From contig CAZTRE010000002.1 in the NCBI GenBank assembly GCA_964616405.1, positions 1-64,000 on the forward strand: a stretch of 64,000 bases of DNA, read 5' to 3'. The notes under the pieces were generated by a model that was given only the letters and a program-made list of their open reading frames with translations, was not told the origin of the DNA and did no database searches. The position numbers and the translations under genes are program-made. Within the stretch, counting starts at the first letter, position 1. The number at the start of each line of letters is the position of its first letter. This DNA is from JAEDES01 sp964616405 (GTDB lineage: Bacteria > Bacillota_I > Bacilli_A > RF39 > UBA660). Shown one piece after another: positions 7,658 to 16,946 of the stretch.

Positions 7658-9559
7658 TTAAATTTCATAATTATCTTCTAGGGTGAATTCAACATTTTCA
7701 TCAATCCACTCTTTACGAGGAGAAACATCATCCCCCATTAGAACTGAGACACGTTTTTCAGCGAGTTGTGCATCTTCGATATTGACTCTAATTAGCGTAC
7801 GACTGCCTGGCTTCATTGTTGTTTCGCAAAGTTGGTCGGCATTCATCTCACCAAGACCTTTATAACGTTGGATATCGCATTTTTTACCTTTAGATTTTTC
7901 TTGCATTTCTTCTACTGTATAGGCATATTCTACTGTCTTACCGCTTTGAATTTTAAATAGTGGTGGTAAGGCCACGAATAATCTACCATCTTCAATTAGT
8001 GGTCTCATATAGCGATAGAAAAATGTTAGTAATAGACATTGAATGTGTCCTCCATCTTCATCAGCATCGGACATGATAATTACTTTATTATATTCACAAT
8101 CTTTAATATCAAAGTTAGAACCATAACCAGCACCAATTGTATAAATCATAGTATTAATCTCTTCATTACGAAGAATATCTTCTTCTTTAGTCTTTTCAGT
8201 ATTTAATACTTTGCCACGTAATGGAAGAATGGCTTGATATTTACGATCTCTTCCTTGCTTTGCAGAGCCACCGGCTGAATCCCCTTCGACTAAGAATAAT
8301 TCTTTTTTATCTTTATCTTTACTTTGGGCTGGAGCTAGTTTGCCAGAAAGTGATCTTTCTTCTTTCTTTTTACTTGTTCCTTTTCGAGCTTCTTCTCTAG
8401 CTTTTCGAGCGGCTTCACGAGCTATTTTACTACGCAGACTTTTATTGATAATATCGGTTGCGATAGCTTTATTTTCTTCTAAGAAAACACGCATTTGTTC
8501 CGTGACTAAGGCTTCTACGGCTACTCTAGCTTGAGGAGTTCCAAGTTTACCTTTAGTTTGTCCTTCAAATTGAAGTATTCCTTCAGGAATCTTTAAACTA
8601 ATAATAGCAGTAAGACCTTCTCTGACATCTCCACCTTCTAAGGATTTATCTTTTCCTTTAATAAAGCCATTGCTTTTAGCATAGTCATTAAAAACTTTGG
8701 TTAAAGCCGTTTTAAAGCCAACTTCGTGAGTTCCTCCATCAATTGTTTTAACGTTGTTGACGAAGCTTACTATATTTTCATTATAGGTATCAGTATATTG
8801 CATTGATACTTCAATATCCATTTTATCTTTTGAACCAGACATCGTTAAAACTTTATGAAGAGTTGTTTTATTTTTATTTAAATCTTCTACAAACTCTTCA
8901 ATACCACGTTCATAATAAAATTTTGCTTCTCGCTCATCTTCTTCATCAATTACCTCAATCGTAATTCCTTTTAATAAAAAAGCACTTTCTTGCATTCTTT
9001 CACAGATTGTTGTGAAAGAAAAGTTGGTTGAAGAGAAGATTTCTTCATCTGGCAAAAATCTAACTGTTGTACCAGTTTTGTTTGTTGGAGCAACTTCTTT
9101 TAAAGGTTGAACAACATGACCGCCATTTTCAAAACGAATGTAATGTTCTTTTCTATCTCTTTTGATAGTTACTTCACACCATTTCGATAAGGCATTAACT
9201 ACACTAGCACCTACTCCATGAAGACCACCAGATACTTTGTAACCTTCACTTTCAAACTTTCCTCCAGCATGTAAAACTGTAAAAATTACCTCTGGTGTAG
9301 ATATACCAGACGCGTGCATTCCAGTTGGAAGTCCTCGTCCATGGTCTTCAACGCTTACCGATTTATCTTTATGGATAGTTATTTTGATAGAATCACCAAA
9401 ACCATTAATTGCTTCATCTATTGCATTATCGACGATTTCCCATACTAAGTGGTGCAATCCTCTTTTATCCGTTGAACCTATGTACATACCCGGTCTTTTT
9501 CTAACTGCATCTAAACCTTCCAAGATCTTGATTGATGAGTCGTCATACTTTAACGCCAT
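7658..9559 (-). CDS. parE: DNA topoisomerase IV subunit B (ParE)
   Basis: ParE is the ATPase subunit of topoisomerase IV. The 633-residue protein has the GHKL ATPase (EIVDNAIDEA, the GRGLP box and GGLHGVGASVVNALS at about 40-125), a transducer domain, and a Toprim domain with the metal-binding motifs EGDSA (425-429) and DADED (498-502), ending with a QRYKGLGEMN segment. The length and the pairing with parC distinguish it from GyrB. The ATG at 9559 follows an AGGAGTGAT ribosome site and a strong promoter at 9590-9618. Confidence 0.95.
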   Translation of the reverse strand: MALKYDDSSIKILEGLDAVRKRPGMYIGSTDKRGLHHLVWEIVDNAIDEAINGFGDSIKITIHKDKSVSVEDHGRGLPTGMHASGISTPEVIFTVLHAGGKFESEGYKVSGGLHGVGASVVNALSKWCEVTIKRDRKEHYIRFENGGHVVQPLKEVAPTNKTGTTVRFLPDEEIFSSTNFSFTTICERMQESAFLLKGITIEVIDEEDEREAKFYYERGIEEFVEDLNKNKTTLHKVLTMSGSKDKMDIEVSMQYTDTYNENIVSFVNNVKTIDGGTHEVGFKTALTKVFNDYAKSNGFIKGKDKSLEGGDVREGLTAIISLKIPEGILQFEGQTKGKLGTPQARVAVEALVTEQMRVFLEENKAIATDIINKSLRSKIAREAARKAREEARKGTSKKKEERSLSGKLAPAQSKDKDKKELFLVEGDSAGGSAKQGRDRKYQAILPLRGKVLNTEKTKEEDILRNEEINTMIYTIGAGYGSNFDIKDCEYNKVIIMSDADEDGGHIQCLLLTFFYRYMRPLIEDGRLFVALPPLFKIQSGKTVEYAYTVEEMQEKSKGKKCDIQRYKGLGEMNADQLCETTMKPGSRTLIRVNIEDAQLAEKRVSVLMGDDVSPRKEWIDENVEFTLEDNYEI

Positions 9560-9589
9560 TTTATCACTCCTAATATCTAACTATTAGTT

Positions 9590-9618
9590 ATTATAACGAA
9601 AATCCATCTTCATTTCAA
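9590..9618 (-). promoter_or_regulatory. Promoter of parE-parC
   Basis: On the minus strand -35 TTGAAA (9613-9618), a 17-bp spacer and -10 TATAAT (9590-9595) precede a leader of about 25 nt to the parE start. Confidence 0.85.
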
Positions 9619-9678
9619 TGAAAGTTTACTTTTTTTGACATTTTTTGTTGTATATCAACGTTTTTAGACTCTAATGAA

Positions 9679-9707
9679 AAAATAAGTCGAATATTCTGAC
9701 TTATTTT
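9679..9707 (-). terminator. Terminator of the metalloprotease gene
   Basis: AAAATAAGTC/GACTTATTTT forms a ten-base-pair stem with a nine-base loop, followed on the minus strand by a T-rich run. It lies between the stop at 9753 and the parE promoter. Confidence 0.8.
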
Positions 9708-9752
9708 TGAGTTCTAAAAGACAATAAATTTTAATATTATACTTATATGTTT

Positions 9753-11486
9753 TTATTTATTACTATTAGTTCCATTTTTCATACTATTTGGGCCCAGGTT
9801 AATCTTATCCATAGCGATTTCTGTGAATGTGTCAAAATCTAAATTTTGGAGCTTTTCATTTTCAAAAACTAGTGATGAAAAGTCATCAGTTTCTTTTTTT
9901 CTAACGGCAATCTTAGTATGATCAGGATCTACAAAAACTAACGCATAATTTAGTTGCTGCGGATTTGGTTCTTTACTATCTTTAAAATTTTCACTATATT
10001 TTAAGATCGTTCCTAAGGGATCTTCCTCCATCTTTTTTCCAATCTTTGCTTCATACATATTAGTTAAAATACCTTTTATTTTTGCCTGACGGTCATAATA
10101 ATCTTCATCGTAATATTTTTCTTTAGCCATGGAATACAATCTCTCTTTTTGACTAGTACTAAACAAGCCTATGTTTTCCGCTTCAGTTATAATACTTATT
10201 GCTGATGATAAAAAGAGTTTCCTTTTTATTTCATAGTCACTTAATCTCAATAATTCAATAACCTCTTTTTTAGTACTATATTTACAAAGCTCGGTGATTA
10301 GCGAGTCCGGATCATAATTTAAGGTATATTGTGAAAGTTTGTCATTACCAATTATTAGCCCAATGGATGAGGCTAGTATTCTTTCGTTATAATATGCGCA
10401 GCCAACAAAAAAGTTGTCATTAACAAAGTTTTCAGTCATTCCCTCATTAATAGCATCGCCTAATAAGGATGAGTTATCACTAAGACCCGTACTTAAAGGG
10501 CCATACCTTAAAATCGCATGTAATTGTTCATGAGCTTTCGTTTTATCTGATGCGCCAGAAACATAAGAGATTCTGTTTGAAAGGGGATTATATTTTCCAC
10601 TATATGGGGAAATATCTTCAAAAAGAACATTAATCTTTTTGACATCTTGAGTTTGGGCAACTATACACATGTTAATAATTGTTTTCTCATCCAAATGATA
10701 GGCATGATCGTTTAAAAAATATTTGTTAAATGCGTCTATAAATTTTTCTTTTGCCTCTTCTTTTAGGTGATGATTTTTATTAATGCTTTCTGCGAATAGT
10801 AGTTTAACATTTTCTGTTTTATCAAGTCCTTCATCAAGTTCCATAGTAATTTGGTTTTTAGGAATAATATTATGTTTAATAAGTGAATAATTAATACCGG
10901 GGCTTATATTATATAAAACTAAAAGTCCTGATACTAAGGCCATAGCTTTTAGACGCTTATATTGGTTTATTTGATCTTGAATTTCTGATCTAGGTAAGAC
11001 GTCAGCCTTTTGAGCTTTTGATTTAAATCGTAACACGCTAGACTCTTTATTTGCAGAGGATTTTTTACTAATGTTTTCATCGAAACAATTTAATAATTCA
11101 TTACTAATATCTTTTTCTGAAATATATTTTAAAAGTAAACTTTTAGCACTATCTTTGGTAAAAGTTAAATCAAACTTCTTTGATGAGACTTTTTTATAAA
11201 CAGAAGATAAACGTTTTGTTTCTTCTTGCATAATCTTCATAGATTTCTTTAAATTGCTTTTATTTTTGTTATTAATCCCATCGCAAAATTGATTATGAAT
11301 TTCCATAGCTATGCGAGAAGTTAGTAAATGCTCTTTTTGAAAATTATGCATACTAACAGCATCAAGTTTTAAACTAGCTAGTTCTAGCTCTTTTAAAACA
11401 TCTAGATATTTTTTTAACATTCTTCTTTGATTCCAATTAATATCTTTTTGTTTATATTTTAAATAACTAATTTTTTTATATACCAT
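9753..11486 (-). CDS. Putative zinc metallopeptidase (HEXXH...E) of unknown family
   Basis: The 577-residue protein is not one I recognise. A zinc-protease signature is visible: HEQLH at residues 319-323, and 24 residues after the last His, AINEGMTENF, where Glu348 fits the third gluzincin ligand. Residues 1-170 are basic, charged and helical. A short hydrophobic stretch around 181-192 (MALVSGLLVLYNI) could be a membrane anchor, which would put the catalytic domain on one side of the membrane. The C-terminal 200 residues are helical with no known motif. I start it at the ATG at 11486 with GTAGGAT upstream; a longer in-frame start lacks a ribosome site. It is monocistronic, with a promoter flanked by inverted repeats. 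Confidence 0.6.
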   Translation of the reverse strand: MVYKKISYLKYKQKDINWNQRRMLKKYLDVLKELELASLKLDAVSMHNFQKEHLLTSRIAMEIHNQFCDGINNKNKSNLKKSMKIMQEETKRLSSVYKKVSSKKFDLTFTKDSAKSLLLKYISEKDISNELLNCFDENISKKSSANKESSVLRFKSKAQKADVLPRSEIQDQINQYKRLKAMALVSGLLVLYNISPGINYSLIKHNIIPKNQITMELDEGLDKTENVKLLFAESINKNHHLKEEAKEKFIDAFNKYFLNDHAYHLDEKTIINMCIVAQTQDVKKINVLFEDISPYSGKYNPLSNRISYVSGASDKTKAHEQLHAILRYGPLSTGLSDNSSLLGDAINEGMTENFVNDNFFVGCAYYNERILASSIGLIIGNDKLSQYTLNYDPDSLITELCKYSTKKEVIELLRLSDYEIKRKLFLSSAISIITEAENIGLFSTSQKERLYSMAKEKYYDEDYYDRQAKIKGILTNMYEAKIGKKMEEDPLGTILKYSENFKDSKEPNPQQLNYALVFVDPDHTKIAVRKKETDDFSSLVFENEKLQNLDFDTFTEIAMDKINLGPNSMKNGTNSNK

Positions 11487-11508
11487 AAATATCCTACCTA
11501 CCTTATAG

Positions 11509-11553
11509 TTTGATATTATCAAAGTTTGTTTATTTATGTCAAACTTATTGACA
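11509..11553. promoter_or_regulatory. Two inverted repeats overlapping the -10 and -35 boxes (possible operators)
   Basis: TTTGATA-T-TATCAAA (11509-11523) is a perfect seven-base-arm dyad covering the -10 box. TGTCAA-ACTTA-TTGACA (11537-11553) is a perfect six-base-arm dyad covering the -35 box. Such symmetry on both core elements suggests repressor sites; the regulator is unknown. Confidence 0.45.
11513..11542 (-). promoter_or_regulatory. Promoter of the metalloprotease gene
   Basis: On the minus strand -35 TTGACA (11537-11542), an 18-bp spacer and TAATAT (11513-11518) as -10. The predicted transcript starts about 20 nt before the ATG. Confidence 0.75.
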
Positions 11554-11649
11554 CTACTTTGGTATAGCGACAGTTAACTTAACACATTTTCAAATAATTA
11601 TTAAAAAGACAACTAAAGATATAAAAAAAAGATCTTATAAATAAAAAAA

Positions 11650-11666
11650 TTAGAGATAATCTCTAA
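11650..11666 (-). terminator. Terminator of the small membrane protein gene
   Basis: TTAGAGA/TCTCTAA with a three-base loop is followed on the minus strand by seven or more Ts. It lies directly after the stop at 11675. Confidence 0.75.
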
Positions 11667-11674
11667 CTTTATAC

Positions 11675-11839
11675 TTAGTCGTCTAGCAAATTAAGTTTTT
11701 TTCTTTCCATTTCTTTCATCATGTTCTTTGCTTTATCCATTACTTGTGGATGTTTTTTCATATACATGTATCCAGCCACACCTATACCTCCTAGGGCAGC
11801 CGCAATAGTCATCTTTTTCTTTGTTTTATTTTTTTTCAT
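11675..11839 (-). CDS. Small single-pass membrane protein, 54 residues
   Basis: A short gene fills the gap between the metalloprotease gene and recD2. It encodes a 54-residue peptide: a Lys-rich start (MKKNKTKKK), a Gly/Ala hydrophobic helix (MTIAAALGGIGVAGYMYM, residues 10-27), and a basic Met- and Lys-rich tail ending in LLDD. This is the layout of YtxH-like small membrane proteins. A good GAGGTGAAATC ribosome site precedes the ATG, and a terminator follows, so it is likely a real gene. Function unknown. Confidence 0.7.
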   Translation of the reverse strand: MKKNKTKKKMTIAAALGGIGVAGYMYMKKHPQVMDKAKNMMKEMERKKLNLLDD

Positions 11840-11875
11840 GATTTCACCTCTACCTTTATTATGAAAGGTGAATTG

Positions 11876-14068
11876 TTATTTTATACCATTAATTAAAAAA
11901 TTTTTTATTGTTGTACGTCTTATATCAGATGAAATATTTGCAACAGCAATATCTAAAGCTTGTAGATCACCAATTAGATAAAGATTTTTCTTACTACGAG
12001 TAATACCTGTATAAATTAATTTACGATAAAGCATCTTACCATAGTTTTTAACGATTGGCATGATAACTACATCAAATTCACTACCTTGAGATTTATGAAT
12101 AGAAATGGCATAAGCCAGGCGAAAGGATGAAAACGTGGTTGGAGTGTATTTAACTAAGTTACCATCAAAATCAATGTGAACCTCTTTTTTAGGAGATGTA
12201 GTTATTCTTTCAATAATACCAATATCACCATTATAGACATTATCATCAGGCATATTATTTAGTTGAATGACTTTATCACCTTCACGGAAAATTACTTCTC
12301 CTATTCTAAGTTCTTTTTTTGTTTTAGAACTTGGATTAAAGATAGCTTGAATACTTGTATTAATAGCATCAATCCCAGTATAAGATTTATACATTGGAGC
12401 TAAAATTTGAAAATTTTTATAAGATAAATCTTTATAGGTAGCAGCTATTTCTTTAATATTTTCGATTACCATTTCACTGGAACAATTAATAAATGTTAAG
12501 TCTTCATCTTTATTAAAAACTTGCGGTATTACTTCACCTGCTCTTACGTCATAAGCAAGGGAAATAATATTGGAATCTTTTCCTTGACGATATAACTCTT
12601 TTAGTTTTACTACTTCTAACATTTCACTATCGATTAAATCATGTAGAACTTGTCCAGGACCAACTGATGGAAGTTGATGATCATCTCCAACCATCACTAT
12701 TTTACAATTAGCCGATATTCCTTTTAAAAGACTAGCCATAAGATAAGTATCAACCATGCTGGCTTCATCTAAAATAACAAATTCTACTTTACTTTTATTA
12801 TACTCATTTACTTGAAACTTATTGGTTTCTTTTTGCCATTTTAAAAAACGGTGAATGGTTGATGCCCGAAGACCAGTAGTTTCAGTCATACGTTTAGCTG
12901 CCCGACCAGTTGGAGCGAGTAAGGCTACTTTATCTTGGAGAATATCATATGATAACTTATTTAATTTACGATATAGTTCAACAATTCCTTGCATTATAGT
13001 AGTCTTTCCTGTTCCCGGTCCTCCTGTTATAATTAAGAAATCCCTCTCGTAGCTTTCCTTAATAGCGCGTTTTTGTTCTTCGTTATAAGTTATCTCATAG
13101 AAATCTTCTAACCCTTTAATAGTATCTTCTAATTGTTTAGAAGTTTTTTGAGGATTGCTTTCTAGAAGACGCAGACGTTTTACAATTAAAGTTTCTGCAT
13201 CATACATTTCTTTTAAATATAATTTACTATCTTTTTGGACAATACGGCTATCATTAATTAACTCAAGTAAGGCTTGGTCATAGTCTTCTTGAGTTGGTGT
13301 TGTCATTAATACTCGGGGTAATAAAGTTATTAGTTCTTCCTGGTAATAATAACTATGTCCATAAACATTACTTACTTCATTCATGATATAAACTAAAGCA
13401 GCTTTTATTCTAATAAGGGCATCTTGTTTAACTCCCATCTTTAATGCAATTTGATCAATTTTTTTAAAGTTGATATCATAAATATCATAAATAATTTGAT
13501 AAATATCTTGTTCAATTACAGATTTTGTTCGAGCCTTATAGTGGTTATATATTATCATGGCATCTTTTGTTTGAAAACCTAATTCTCCTAAAAATAAAAT
13601 AGTTTCATAGCTTGCTTCATACTCTTTTAATTTATTATGTAGGGTATCGATATTAGCTTTAGTAATTGTAGGTATTAATAGTAAGTTATCAGGGTTTTCT
13701 AAAATTATTTTTAAAGTATCTTTTCCTAAAACATCCACAATATTTTTAGCTTTCTTTTCTCCTATGCCTTTGAAAAGACCACTGGTTAAAAATTCAATGA
13801 TTGAATCTTTTTCTTCGGGTTTACAACGTTCATAACTTTCTACTTGAAATTGTTCTCCATATTTTTCATGCCTTATTAATTTACCATAGAACATGTAAGT
13901 GTCTACATCATTTAATTCATGAAAATAGCCTGTAAAGGTAATGGTTCTATCAAGGTAGTCAGCTAATTTTTCGTCGTTGGTATCGTGTACTTTAAAAAGA
14001 CCAATGTTATAACCACTGGCATTTTGATAAATACTTCTTTTATAATTTCCTTTGATATATGTTGACAT
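11876..14068 (-). CDS. recD2: ATP-dependent 5'-3' DNA helicase RecD2
   Basis: RecD2 is the stand-alone RecD-like superfamily 1B helicase of bacteria lacking RecBCD, linked to replication-fork integrity and mismatch repair. The 730-residue protein has the long RecD2-specific N-terminal region, including a helix-hairpin-helix stretch (GLFKGIGEKKAKNIVDVLG, about 98-116), then Walker A GGPGTGKTT (349-357), Walker B VILDEASMVD, and the C-terminal AISIHKSQGSEFDVVI motif. The length matches RecD2 rather than the shorter RecD. AddAB is encoded at 56-61 kb, consistent with a RecBCD-free genome. The 54-residue membrane protein gene lies 36 bp downstream. Confidence 0.93.
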   Translation of the reverse strand: MSTYIKGNYKRSIYQNASGYNIGLFKVHDTNDEKLADYLDRTITFTGYFHELNDVDTYMFYGKLIRHEKYGEQFQVESYERCKPEEKDSIIEFLTSGLFKGIGEKKAKNIVDVLGKDTLKIILENPDNLLLIPTITKANIDTLHNKLKEYEASYETILFLGELGFQTKDAMIIYNHYKARTKSVIEQDIYQIIYDIYDINFKKIDQIALKMGVKQDALIRIKAALVYIMNEVSNVYGHSYYYQEELITLLPRVLMTTPTQEDYDQALLELINDSRIVQKDSKLYLKEMYDAETLIVKRLRLLESNPQKTSKQLEDTIKGLEDFYEITYNEEQKRAIKESYERDFLIITGGPGTGKTTIMQGIVELYRKLNKLSYDILQDKVALLAPTGRAAKRMTETTGLRASTIHRFLKWQKETNKFQVNEYNKSKVEFVILDEASMVDTYLMASLLKGISANCKIVMVGDDHQLPSVGPGQVLHDLIDSEMLEVVKLKELYRQGKDSNIISLAYDVRAGEVIPQVFNKDEDLTFINCSSEMVIENIKEIAATYKDLSYKNFQILAPMYKSYTGIDAINTSIQAIFNPSSKTKKELRIGEVIFREGDKVIQLNNMPDDNVYNGDIGIIERITTSPKKEVHIDFDGNLVKYTPTTFSSFRLAYAISIHKSQGSEFDVVIMPIVKNYGKMLYRKLIYTGITRSKKNLYLIGDLQALDIAVANISSDIRRTTIKNFLINGIK

Positions 14069-14091
14069 TGGCCCTCCTATTTAGTAATTTA

Positions 14092-15363
14092 TCATTCTCC
14101 AATACAATATGGATATTCAATTGAAGTTATTTTTACAGTTTCAAATGTATTGTGTTCTAGATTTTTATTAATTTTAACATATAAGTAATTGCCGGTGTGG
14201 CCAAAACTTGATCCATCTTTATTCTCTTCAATTAGAACTTCAACCTCTTGATTTAGATATTTATTATAGTAAGTAAGTTCTAACTCTTTAGATACTTCAA
14301 GTAGGGCTCTGGCGCGACGCTTTTTTTCTTCGTTTTCGATGTGATTAGGTAGTTCTTCTGCTTTAGTACCTTTACGTAAACTAAATGGGAAAACATGCAT
14401 TTTAGTAAATTTTAGTTCCCGACAAGTTTGAATTGTTCTTTCAAACATAGCTTCTGTTTCACCTGGAAAGCCAACTAATACATCAGTAGTGATTGAAATA
14501 TTTGGCCTTATTTCACGAATTTTCTTTATTTTATTGTAGAAGTAAGCCAAATCATATTTTCTGTTCATTAATTTTAAAATCTCATCACTTCCCGCTTGAA
14601 GAGGGATATGCATATGATCAACAATAATATTGCTTTCTTTTATGACATCTAGGACTTCTTGAGTCAATTCGGTTATTTCGATAGAAGAGATTCTTAGACG
14701 TTTAAGCTTAGGTATGTTAACTAATTCTTTTAAAAGAGAAGCAAAATTGGTATTTAGATCAGTTCCATAGTTACCTGTATGAATACCTGTTAGGACTATT
14801 TCTTGATAACCATTATTTACTAAAGATGTTACTTCTTCGATAACTTTGTCTTTTTCTTTAGAGCGGCATTGGCCACGAACAAATGGAATTATACAATAAC
14901 TGCAAAAGTTCTCACAACCATCTTGAATCTTAACAAAGGCCCTAGTTCTACCCGGAAAATTAGTAATGTACATATCTTCAAAACTGTTTTTTTCTTCATT
15001 GTATAATCTCTTAATTCTTTCTTTCTTATCAAAGTATTCATCTAATAATTCAATAATTTTTGATTTGTCTTTGTTACCTAAAACAATATCTAACCCTTCA
15101 ATTTCATAATCTTTATTCGCTTCGATAAAGCAACCCATAGCTACTACGCAAGCATCTGGATTACGTTTAATAGCCGCTCTAATCATTTTCTTAGATTTGA
15201 TGTCTGATGTGTTTGTGACAGTACAAGTATTGATTATATAAACATCACAAATATCGGTAAAATCCTTAATTTCATAATGATTTTCTTTTAATTTACTAAT
15301 GATAAATTCACTTTCATAAGTATTTACTTTACACCCTAGTGTTAGTACTCCTACTGTTCTCAT
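14092..15363 (-). CDS. mtaB: tRNA (t6A37) C2-methylthiotransferase MtaB
   Basis: MtaB converts t6A at position 37 of ANN-decoding tRNAs to ms2t6A using two 4Fe-4S clusters. The 423-residue protein shows the UPF0004 domain cluster ligands Cys11 (TLGCKVN), Cys47 (NTCTVTN) and Cys78 (GCF), then the radical-SAM motif C150-x3-C154-x2-C157 (CENFCSYC), and a C-terminal TRAM domain. The TLGCKVN and NTCTVTN wording distinguishes MtaB from MiaB. It is followed after 23 bp by recD2, with which it may be cotranscribed. Confidence 0.93.
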   Translation of the reverse strand: MRTVGVLTLGCKVNTYESEFIISKLKENHYEIKDFTDICDVYIINTCTVTNTSDIKSKKMIRAAIKRNPDACVVAMGCFIEANKDYEIEGLDIVLGNKDKSKIIELLDEYFDKKERIKRLYNEEKNSFEDMYITNFPGRTRAFVKIQDGCENFCSYCIIPFVRGQCRSKEKDKVIEEVTSLVNNGYQEIVLTGIHTGNYGTDLNTNFASLLKELVNIPKLKRLRISSIEITELTQEVLDVIKESNIIVDHMHIPLQAGSDEILKLMNRKYDLAYFYNKIKKIREIRPNISITTDVLVGFPGETEAMFERTIQTCRELKFTKMHVFPFSLRKGTKAEELPNHIENEEKKRRARALLEVSKELELTYYNKYLNQEVEVLIEENKDGSSFGHTGNYLYVKINKNLEHNTFETVKITSIEYPYCIGE

Positions 15364-15498
15364 TAACTACTCTCTTCTTTCTATGTTTGATGCAACTTAT
15401 CAAATTATTCTTTTATTCTATATACATTGGTTTAATATCAACTATTTTGCCAACGCTTAAAAAATACGTTTACAAATATCTTGTTCCAAATTGGTTAA

Positions 15499-15527
15499 AG
15501 CATATCATATTTTGACTATTTTTTCAA
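15499..15527 (-). promoter_or_regulatory. Promoter of mtaB
   Basis: On the minus strand -35 TTGAAA (15522-15527), a 17-bp spacer and TATGCT (15499-15504). The leader to the mtaB ATG is about 130 nt and shows no riboswitch that I recognise. Confidence 0.65.
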
Positions 15528-15562
15528 TCATATATATTATACGCTAAGTTTTTAATTAATCC

Positions 15563-15590
15563 GAAAAAAAAGATTAACTTTTGTTAATCT
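15563..15590 (-). terminator. Terminator overlapping the stop of the acidic membrane protein
   Basis: AGATTAAC/GTTAATCT forms a perfect eight-base-pair stem with a four-base loop, followed on the minus strand by eight Ts. The stop codon of the gene at 15584 is part of the stem. Confidence 0.9.
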
Positions 15591-16735
15591 AAGTTCTTTT
15601 GTAATTCTCTTAGTGTCATCAAGAATTCATTCGTCTTCTTAATCTCTTCATCTAGCTTATCATAATTAGCGGTATTTTCTAAGGCTATATCCTCAGAGGA
15701 TTCATGGTGTTCAATACCATAAATTGGTGAGATAACAGGACTTCTTTCAAACTTGTGAACGGCTTGGTAAGATTCACTTAATGGTTTTACCGGTGCTGAT
15801 TCTACTGATTTTGTATTTTCTATTTGAACAGTTTCAAAATCCATTAACTCTACTTGTGTTTCTTCTTTCTTCTCTGCAGGTTCAATGATTGATGTGATTA
15901 CTGGTTCGTCCTCAATTGTATTAATATCCTCTTGAACCTTTTTCATGCGACGTTCTAAGTCTTCAATACTGATTGGTTCATTACCTTCGTCAGCGTATTG
16001 GGTCATTTCGTTAGACTCATACATTTCCTTACTTTTAGCGATCAATTCATCTAAACTAATAATAGCATTTTCTTCTTGTTCTTCTTCATATGAGGTTAAA
16101 TCAATGGCTTTTGCTTCTTGTTCTGCTTTTTCTAATTCTTCTGTTAAACGCATTAATTCTTCTTGGGCTTGTTGTCTATTAGGCTCAATAGAGGTATATT
16201 CAAGTTCTTCTTGGACAATAGGTTCTGCCTCTTTTGTTTCGCTAATAAGATCCGCAACTGATAAAACTTCTGTTTCATTAACGATATTAATAGGTTCTTC
16301 AGTCATGGTTGATAGAACTAAATCTTCAACATTTATTGGCTCTTCTATCTTTTCTTGTGGTTCGCTTGTTATTGCTTCTGGGATAGTCTCAACTACCTCT
16401 TCAGGAGCAATTTGATCTATGGCTTCTTTTTTAATAACTAATTCTTCCTGAACTGGTTCTACGTTTGCATCTTCTTTTTGTGCAGATTCTTCTACTGCTA
16501 AAGTTAAAATCGGTTCTGCATATGTTTCTATTGGTGTTTGATCATTATCTTGTTCTACTATTTCAGTTACTTCTTCTACTAATTTATTAAGTTCTTTAGT
16601 ATTATGTTTTTGTTTTCTTTTATAATAGTTTTTATCAATTAAATATATAATATAACATAATAGGCAAGCTATAGCCGCTACTATGTAAACAACAACAATC
16701 TCCTTTGATGTTAAAAATTCTAATAATTCACTCAT
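15584..16735 (-). CDS. Single-pass membrane protein with long acidic cytoplasmic tail
   Basis: The 383-residue protein has one N-terminal membrane helix (about residues 13-34), a short basic stretch (KNYYKRKQKH) that predicts a cytoplasmic tail, and about 320 residues rich in Glu, Ile, Val, Pro and Thr with coiled-coil segments (for example EELMRLTEELEKAEQEAKAI). The C-terminus LDEEIKKTNEFLMTLRELQKNL is a further coil. The layout recalls division-associated proteins such as ZipA or EzrA, but there is no sequence match, so function is unknown. I start it at the ATG at 16735 with GAGGTG upstream; a GTG nine bases earlier overlaps that ribosome site. It is divergent from the flippase gene. Confidence 0.7.
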   Translation of the reverse strand: MSELLEFLTSKEIVVVYIVAAIACLLCYIIYLIDKNYYKRKQKHNTKELNKLVEEVTEIVEQDNDQTPIETYAEPILTLAVEESAQKEDANVEPVQEELVIKKEAIDQIAPEEVVETIPEAITSEPQEKIEEPINVEDLVLSTMTEEPINIVNETEVLSVADLISETKEAEPIVQEELEYTSIEPNRQQAQEELMRLTEELEKAEQEAKAIDLTSYEEEQEENAIISLDELIAKSKEMYESNEMTQYADEGNEPISIEDLERRMKKVQEDINTIEDEPVITSIIEPAEKKEETQVELMDFETVQIENTKSVESAPVKPLSESYQAVHKFERSPVISPIYGIEHHESSEDIALENTANYDKLDEEIKKTNEFLMTLRELQKNLD

Positions 16736-16811
16736 CGTGTTCACCTCTATAATGTTAGAATATCATAGCTACTTTTTTTATTAAAGAGCTAACTTGTCTA
16801 ACTTACCACAT

Positions 16812-16864
16812 TTTACATTCGCTTTTACAAAGTTTTACGTATGTTCGATTTACATTTGTTTACA
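16812..16864 (+). repeat. Five TTTAC(A/G) repeats in a divergent promoter region
   Basis: TTTACA or TTTACG occurs at 16812, 16824, 16834, 16849 and 16859, spaced 12, 10, 15 and 10 bp, all on the same strand. It lies between the acidic membrane protein and the flippase. The near-helical phasing suggests a protein-binding array, but this is inference. Confidence 0.4.
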
Positions 16865-16946
16865 CTCATAAAACGAATATATACCTTACATATTAATGAT
16901 ACCATATTTTTTAAATAATGCTAGAGTTTTTTCATATATTTTTAAT

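Noticed and set aside
5067..9559. gyrB-gyrA pair near a replication origin
   Set aside because: The A subunit lacks the GyrA box and the quinolone loop and flanks fit ParC; no dnaA, dnaN or DnaA-box cluster is present.
15364..15498. Riboswitch or T-box in the mtaB leader
   Set aside because: No conserved riboswitch core or T-box sequence could be recognised; only weak inverted repeats.
15945..16415. 156-codon plus-strand frame rich in Ser and Ile
   Set aside because: It is the mirror of the Glu-rich tail of the acidic membrane protein and has no ribosome site.
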